From Neotamlana laminarinivorans (GTDB lineage Bacteria; Bacteroidota; Bacteroidia; Flavobacteriales; Flavobacteriaceae), in the NCBI RefSeq assembly GCF_020523925.1, contig NZ_JAJAPW010000001.1, forward strand, positions 1-64,000: a DNA stretch of 64,000 nucleotides, written 5' to 3'. The translations under genes were made by a program, and so were the position numbers. Below are positions 63,624 through 64,000 of this stretch, one piece after another. Every line of letters begins with the position of its first letter. The first letter of the stretch is position 1. The notes beneath the pieces were generated by a model. That model was not told the DNA's origin and searched no databases. It was given only the letters and a program-made list of their open reading frames with translations.

Positions 63624-64000
63624 TTACAAAATCATATCATTATAGTTTATTACCGTTTTAAATCCTTTGTTTTTAAAATATTTGCTAGGGTTATTTTCTG
63701 ATGCTACCAAAACAAAATCGCCACCCCAAGCTCCTAAACTTTTAATACTTCCGTTAAAATCAGAAAAAAGTCTTTCTTTAACAGGAGTTTGGTTTGTAAT
63801 TTCTGCAATTAATGTTTCATGCTCATTAATAAGTTTAAAAAAGTCATTTAATGTTTTACAAGAAATAATTTTAAGGGTTATTACGTTAATTTTGGCTATA
63901 ATTTCAGTAACGTTATTTCTGTTGTTTTTGTAGTGTTTTATACCATCTCGACTGTTTTGTTTTTGGTTTAAATGCACAAAGTATAAGTGCTTTTTAAATT
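63624..64000 (-). CDS. GHMP-type kinase, C-terminal part (cut by right window edge)
   Basis: The frame is open to the window edge. Read from the edge it starts HLYFVHLNQKQNSRDGIKHY, and it ends with LKSLGAWGGDFVLVAS-like glycine-rich GHMP motif 3 (residues SIKSLGAWGGDFVLVA). This matches the C-terminal half of the GYDIA/mevalonate-kinase-like GHMP proteins of Flavobacteria. A GTG at 63977 is not the real start. It converges on the fucosidase gene with a 2-bp gap. Confidence 0.75.
   Translation of the reverse strand, partial: FKKHLYFVHLNQKQNSRDGIKHYKNNRNNVTEIIAKINVITLKIISCKTLNDFFKLINEHETLIAEITNQTPVKERLFSDFNGSIKSLGAWGGDFVLVASENNPSKYFKNKGFKTVINYNDMIL

Noticed and set aside
1-64000. CRISPR arrays, tRNA or rRNA genes, replication origin, prophage
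   Set aside because: No regularly spaced repeats, no tRNA-like cloverleaf and no phage structural or integrase genes were seen; fibre-like genes alone are explained by the secretion locus.

Overview
The window looks like a chromosomal segment of a marine member of the Flavobacteriaceae (Bacteroidota). The reasons are a strongly AT-rich composition, promoters with the Bacteroidota -7 element TAnnTTTG, a SusC/SusD pair beside alginate lyases, paired secreted YD-repeat (Rhs-like) proteins, and the SDFVF...LLQKIEELTLY surface-protein module typical of this phylum.

Region 1 (about 0.2-8.7 kb, minus strand) is an operon for a type II secretion / type IV pilus-like machine. In transcription order it encodes a major pseudopilin, a short prepilin peptidase, a GspE ATPase, two fibre-like exported proteins, a secretin, a PilM-PilN/GspL-like protein and a PilO/GspM-like protein. 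Region 2 (about 8.9-34 kb) holds two polymorphic Rhs toxin loci. Each is a pair of consecutive exported proteins (A and B), with the RHS core and a variable C-terminal tip in B and a candidate immunity gene directly after it. Locus 1 ends in a JAB-like tip; the tip of locus 2 is unrecognised. REP-associated transposases (one intact, two broken) and their palindromes sit at the downstream ends of both loci. Between the loci lie a response regulator and a short operon (fibre-like protein, Skp/OmpH-like chaperone, lipoprotein). Region 3 (34.2-43.1 kb, plus strand) is a second operon of the same machine: two lipoproteins, four fibre-like proteins, a PilP/GspC-like protein, a large PilX/GspK-like protein, two minor pseudopilins and GspF.

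The main discovery is a shared promoter architecture. CCTTA is repeated with a 22-bp period, the second copy carries an upstream AnGG (CCTTA-N8-AnGG-N5-CCTTA), and a -7-like element follows after 21-22 nt. It occurs five times: before the pilin operon, Rhs locus 1, the response regulator, the Skp operon and the second secretion operon. I did not find it in intergenic regions elsewhere in the window. It argues that the split secretion machine, its fibre-like proteins and at least one Rhs toxin locus form one regulon, probably controlled by the response regulator at 20021-20695.

Region 4 (43.6-57.7 kb) is for uronate and alginate use. It has a mannonate oxidoreductase-type SDR with UxuA, then PL7 lyase, gluconokinase-type kinase, an NRAMP-fold transporter lacking the usual metal motif, PL6 lyase, SusC, SusD, a FadR-type GntR regulator and an SDR likely to reduce the unsaturated uronate product. 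A palindromic operator (TTGGTACACCAA type) overlaps the promoters of PL7 and susC and recurs as a single site before the regulator gene. Region 5 (57.8-64 kb) has a GntR/LacI-type regulator with aldose epimerase, galactokinase and GalT on the minus strand, a divergent GH29 fucosidase lipoprotein, and a GHMP-kinase gene cut by the right edge.
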